A stretch of 6,804 bases of DNA. Origin: CAYMSF01 sp964542255. Lineage in GTDB: Bacteria > Verrucomicrobiota > Lentisphaeria > Victivallales > Victivallaceae. Numbering within the stretch: position 1 is the first letter of the stretch; each line of letters begins with the position of its first letter. Positions 4,040-6,804 of this stretch are shown here, piece after piece. Where the stretch lies: positions 1-6,804 of the forward strand of contig CAZITV010000127.1 of the NCBI GenBank assembly GCA_964542255.1, given 5' to 3'. The notes under the pieces were generated by a model, which saw nothing but the letters and a program-made list of their open reading frames with translations, was not told where the DNA came from and did not search any database. A program made the position numbers and the translations under genes.

Positions 4040-6804
4040 TCATTTACCGTTTTTTTCATTTATTTTAGTGGCATCATTCAGACGCCATTCACTTGGAATG
4101 TTGACCTTCAGACCTGGGCGGATGCCGTACACGACAAACCAGTCGCCCGGTACGATACCATCTTTCGCCAGATCCGGTGCGCCGGCCAACTCGAAAGCGT
4201 TGCTGATGTCTTCGCGGCCGCCGAGAACAGACGTTTTCAGAATAGTGTAAGTGCGCTGCTTTTCGGGGAACCAGACGGTCATCCCGCGGTACCACGGCGA
4301 GTTGTCGTGCTTGGTGGGGCAGCGGTTCGTCCGCAAGACTCCGGTTTTGCCGGGCGGCAGATCGACGACATCGTGCCAACTGTCGATGAACGGCGCATGA
4401 TCCTGAAGGTCAACCCGGACGCGGCCGTCCGGCAGATTGGTGACCTTATCGATCCGATATCCCTCAGCACACGGTGCCCGCAGCGTGCTCTCAAACGTTA
4501 CCAGCAATTGCCGTCCCTTGAGTGCATCTCCATCCGGCCATGGCGCTGGCGTCTTGAGGATCAACGCGCTTTCCTGGCGCGTTCCGGTCAAATCGCCGAT
4601 GATATCCACAATTTCTCCGGTGGGATCACCGGGAAATTTATAATCCATTCCAGCACCTTTGACAAATGAGGCGCGGCAGCTTTCGACTTGTTTGACTTTG
4701 CTGTCGGCACCGCGGCGGATCAGGGCGTAGCGCGCATCTGTCTCAGTCCCATCAGGCAGACGGACGGTGCCCTGCTCTGACTGGTAGAGCACGGTGTCAG
4801 TCGTCCCGTCAACCAGGCTAAGCTTGATGGTCACGATATCCCGCGCTGGCCCCCGGATGCTTTCGCAGGGGATGAACTGAATTGACTTGATGACTGTCGA
4901 CTCACCCTCCCGGAAGCCTTCCAACACGTGAATGAACAGACTCTCCAGTTCTTTGCCGTCAGCCCCTGTACGGCGCCGCTCGATCAGGAAATCGCGAGTG
5001 TCCTCAAAGGCGACGACGCCGGAAACTGCTTTTCCCCCGGGGAGCGGTTGATTCAACGTAGCCAGCCAGGGACCTTTGGCACTGATCAGGTCAGCCTTGC
5101 CTTTGCTGCCTGCAAGTCCGATCAGGCGCAACTGCACCTTGCCGTCGTCACCGGGCAACGGCCGGACAAATGGTTTGCCATCCGCCGGACGCGGGCAATA
5201 GGCGGTATAATCCGTTTTCCAGGTCAGTTCCCAGGACGAGTCGAAAGGCGAAAGCTGCTCAACTCCGGTCAACCGTTTGTAGAGGGATTTGTCGGTTCCG
5301 CGGCCGTACCCGCCTGAGAGAGCATCTTCCAGATTCCCAACTTTGGCTGCGATGGCCGGCAGGCGACTTTCACCGCGCTCAGCCCAGGCACTGTTGAACA
5401 ACGCGTGTTCTTTCCCGCCGCGAACCTTCATCAGATCAAGCGTGTAGGGTCGGCCACCATTGGTGTCCACAGCAATCAGGGTTCGGCGGAACTCTTGGAC
5501 CTCCGGTTTCTTCACCTGGCTCCAGGAGTAGTGGTCCTTCACGTCGAGGACTTGGAACTGCGAGCCCGGCTCACCCGCCGCCTCGCCGCCTTTGAATGTG
5601 ACAACCTCGCCATAGCCACGGTTTTTGGCTGACCACCCGGCCCCGGTGGCTGTGCCATCGACCAGTACCGTATTCTGGCACAGGATGTGAGCGTAAAGCC
5701 AAGACCAGCTTGCGAACCCGCCATCCTTTGAGCACTCGAAGATTTTGTGCGGATAGTCCATGGCGGAGAGTGCCTTGAATTCCGGACGCTCCCATTGCAG
5801 GGAAGCGTTGCCCCACCAAGCAGAATAACCGCCTCGGCGCATGACAGCAACGCCGTCAACCCAGCATTCGATACCCAGCGCATCTTGAGCTACATGGAGC
5901 GTGGGACGCAGGTAAGTAATAGAGGTCTCCATGCGGTGGCCAGTCCCCCCGACGCGGAGAACACCCACCCCATATGCCGCCCAGTTCCGGCTGCCGCGGA
6001 GTTCCCGTTGCGCTTTACCTTTTGCATCCCGATCATTGACCCAATTATGCAGGCCGGCGTTGATGTGCTTGTCGGCGTATTCGAGCAGGTTGCCGCGGAC
6101 AGTACGCAGCCGATCATGTTCCTCATAGCCGCGCCCATAAAACGGATTCGCCTTGAGGAAGTCGGGTTGGAATCGAAGCCAGCCATTCGCCTCTCCTAAA
6201 AAGCGCAGGGAGTTTAGAGGCATGTGCATGTAATCAGCAGACCCTTCGCCGTTCAGCCCATCGTGGTAGTGGGCGTTGTAAAGGGACAATTCCGATCCGG
6301 GAGCAGCAAAGTTGATCAGTACCTTGTCCTGTGCCAGCACCCCCAACAGGATCAGGTTCATGTAGTTGGCTTCCTGATAATTGGTCAGCAACCCCGATAC
6401 GAGTACGCTTTTGAACATCAGACATAGTTCGCGGATCAGTTTCTCGCTGACTTTCCGGTCGAGCGTTTCGGGATTGCCGTATTTTATTGTCGAGACCTGT
6501 TTGAATGCCGGGTGGTGCCGGACCAGTGCGAACGGTTCAGCCCAGATGTGCTCATCATACGTGCCCAACCAGCCACGCCCGCTGTTGGGAACTCGGCGGT
6601 TCCACGGTCCCAGCGGCCCGGTGCTGAAGATGCTGGGACGGGGCGAGGCTTCCCACTCGGCGCGTGAGAGAGCTTTTATCTCGTTGTGAAAACAGAGCGG
6701 CAGGCCGTAATACGTATCGGCCACAGCATCGAGCAGGATCGCGATCTTATGGGCGTAGAGCGGATTGCCGGTTTTCTTGAATTCATCCCCGTATTTCTTG
6801 ACCA
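4040..6804 (-). CDS. Heparinase II/III-like polysaccharide lyase, 5' end outside window
   Basis: The visible 920 codons run in frame to the right edge. A GTG at 6724 is internal: protein-like sequence (NPLYAHKIAILLDA) precedes it without a stop, so the true start lies beyond the window. Numbering from that GTG, the first ~240 residues are an alpha-helical toroid-like part containing YNAHYHDGLNGEGSADY (149-165). Its H152, H154 and Y165 are candidate catalytic His/Tyr residues by analogy with heparinase II/III and PL17-type lyases. AAYGVGVLRVGG (249-260) opens a beta-sandwich, in which H346 and CQNTVLVDG (349-357) match the conserved lyase strand, and EFRRTLIAVD...GGKEH440 continues it. Residues ~500-894 are a long beta-rich C-terminal region I cannot assign. 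The product should cleave uronate-containing polysaccharide by beta-elimination, probably exported, but the signal peptide would be off-window. The exact PL family is not certain. The gene looks GC-richer than its neighbours. Confidence 0.8.
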   Translation of the reverse strand, partial: VKKYGDEFKKTGNPLYAHKIAILLDAVADTYYGLPLCFHNEIKALSRAEWEASPRPSIFSTGPLGPWNRRVPNSGRGWLGTYDEHIWAEPFALVRHHPAFKQVSTIKYGNPETLDRKVSEKLIRELCLMFKSVLVSGLLTNYQEANYMNLILLGVLAQDKVLINFAAPGSELSLYNAHYHDGLNGEGSADYMHMPLNSLRFLGEANGWLRFQPDFLKANPFYGRGYEEHDRLRTVRGNLLEYADKHINAGLHNWVNDRDAKGKAQRELRGSRNWAAYGVGVLRVGGTGHRMETSITYLRPTLHVAQDALGIECWVDGVAVMRRGGYSAWWGNASLQWERPEFKALSAMDYPHKIFECSKDGGFASWSWLYAHILCQNTVLVDGTATGAGWSAKNRGYGEVVTFKGGEAAGEPGSQFQVLDVKDHYSWSQVKKPEVQEFRRTLIAVDTNGGRPYTLDLMKVRGGKEHALFNSAWAERGESRLPAIAAKVGNLEDALSGGYGRGTDKSLYKRLTGVEQLSPFDSSWELTWKTDYTAYCPRPADGKPFVRPLPGDDGKVQLRLIGLAGSKGKADLISAKGPWLATLNQPLPGGKAVSGVVAFEDTRDFLIERRRTGADGKELESLFIHVLEGFREGESTVIKSIQFIPCESIRGPARDIVTIKLSLVDGTTDTVLYQSEQGTVRLPDGTETDARYALIRRGADSKVKQVESCRASFVKGAGMDYKFPGDPTGEIVDIIGDLTGTRQESALILKTPAPWPDGDALKGRQLLVTFESTLRAPCAEGYRIDKVTNLPDGRVRVDLQDHAPFIDSWHDVVDLPPGKTGVLRTNRCPTKHDNSPWYRGMTVWFPEKQRTYTILKTSVLGGREDISNAFELAGAPDLAKDGIVPGDWFVVYGIRPGLKVNIPSEWRLNDATKINEKNGK

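Noticed and set aside
3965..4669. 234-codon open frame on the plus strand
   Set aside because: Mostly antisense to the heparinase-like gene, which has clear family motifs. This frame shows no recognisable domain, and its length is explained by the high GC content of the opposite strand.
5747..6199. 150-codon open frame on the plus strand
   Set aside because: Antisense to the conserved catalytic part of the heparinase-like gene, so a shadow frame.
6722..6724. GTG at 6724 as the true start of the heparinase-like gene
   Set aside because: The frame stays open to the window edge with family-like sequence upstream, and no ribosome binding site precedes the GTG.

Overview
The window looks like chromosomal DNA of a bacterium with polysaccharide-degrading capacity. 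A heparinase II/III-like protein, a UroD-superfamily protein without HemE signatures, a ribokinase and a stand-alone sugar-nucleotide-type SDR, next to an intergenic region full of interspersed hairpin repeats, would fit the PVC superphylum (Lentisphaerota/Verrucomicrobiota type). That taxonomic reading is inferred from gene content and style; there is no rRNA or other marker gene here. No phage, plasmid, transposase, CRISPR, tRNA or rRNA gene was seen.

Layout, left to right. Positions 5-928 (+) encode an NAD(P)-dependent epimerase/dehydratase-like protein. Positions 929-1784 are an 856-bp region between convergent genes with no credible gene. It is a mosaic of at least four short repeat families: a duplicated ~85-bp unit containing a nested palindrome; a GC-rich repeat present twice directly and once inverted; a pair of 'ttggatattgga' repeats, one of which carries a nested pair of identical-stem hairpins; and a 3 x 9-bp tandem repeat. 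Positions 1785-2675 (-) encode ribokinase. Positions 2676-2761 hold its ribosome binding site and a 46-bp imperfect palindrome. Positions 2762-3808 (-) encode a UroD-superfamily protein. Positions 3809-4039 contain a plausible promoter for that gene and a 10-bp perfect inverted repeat. From 4040 to the right edge (-) runs the 3' part of a large heparinase II/III-like gene whose start lies outside the window.

How the genes may work together: the three minus-strand genes read in the order heparinase-like, UroD-like, ribokinase. Polysaccharide cleavage and ribose (or related sugar) phosphorylation would fit a carbohydrate-use region, but the 231-bp and 86-bp gaps, each with its own inverted repeat, suggest separate or internally regulated transcription rather than one tight operon. 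The UroD-like protein keeps a His-x-Cys-Gly motif, as in corrinoid methyltransferases, but its substrate cannot be told from sequence. No exotic new system is evident; the most unusual part is the layered repeat mosaic at 967-1748.
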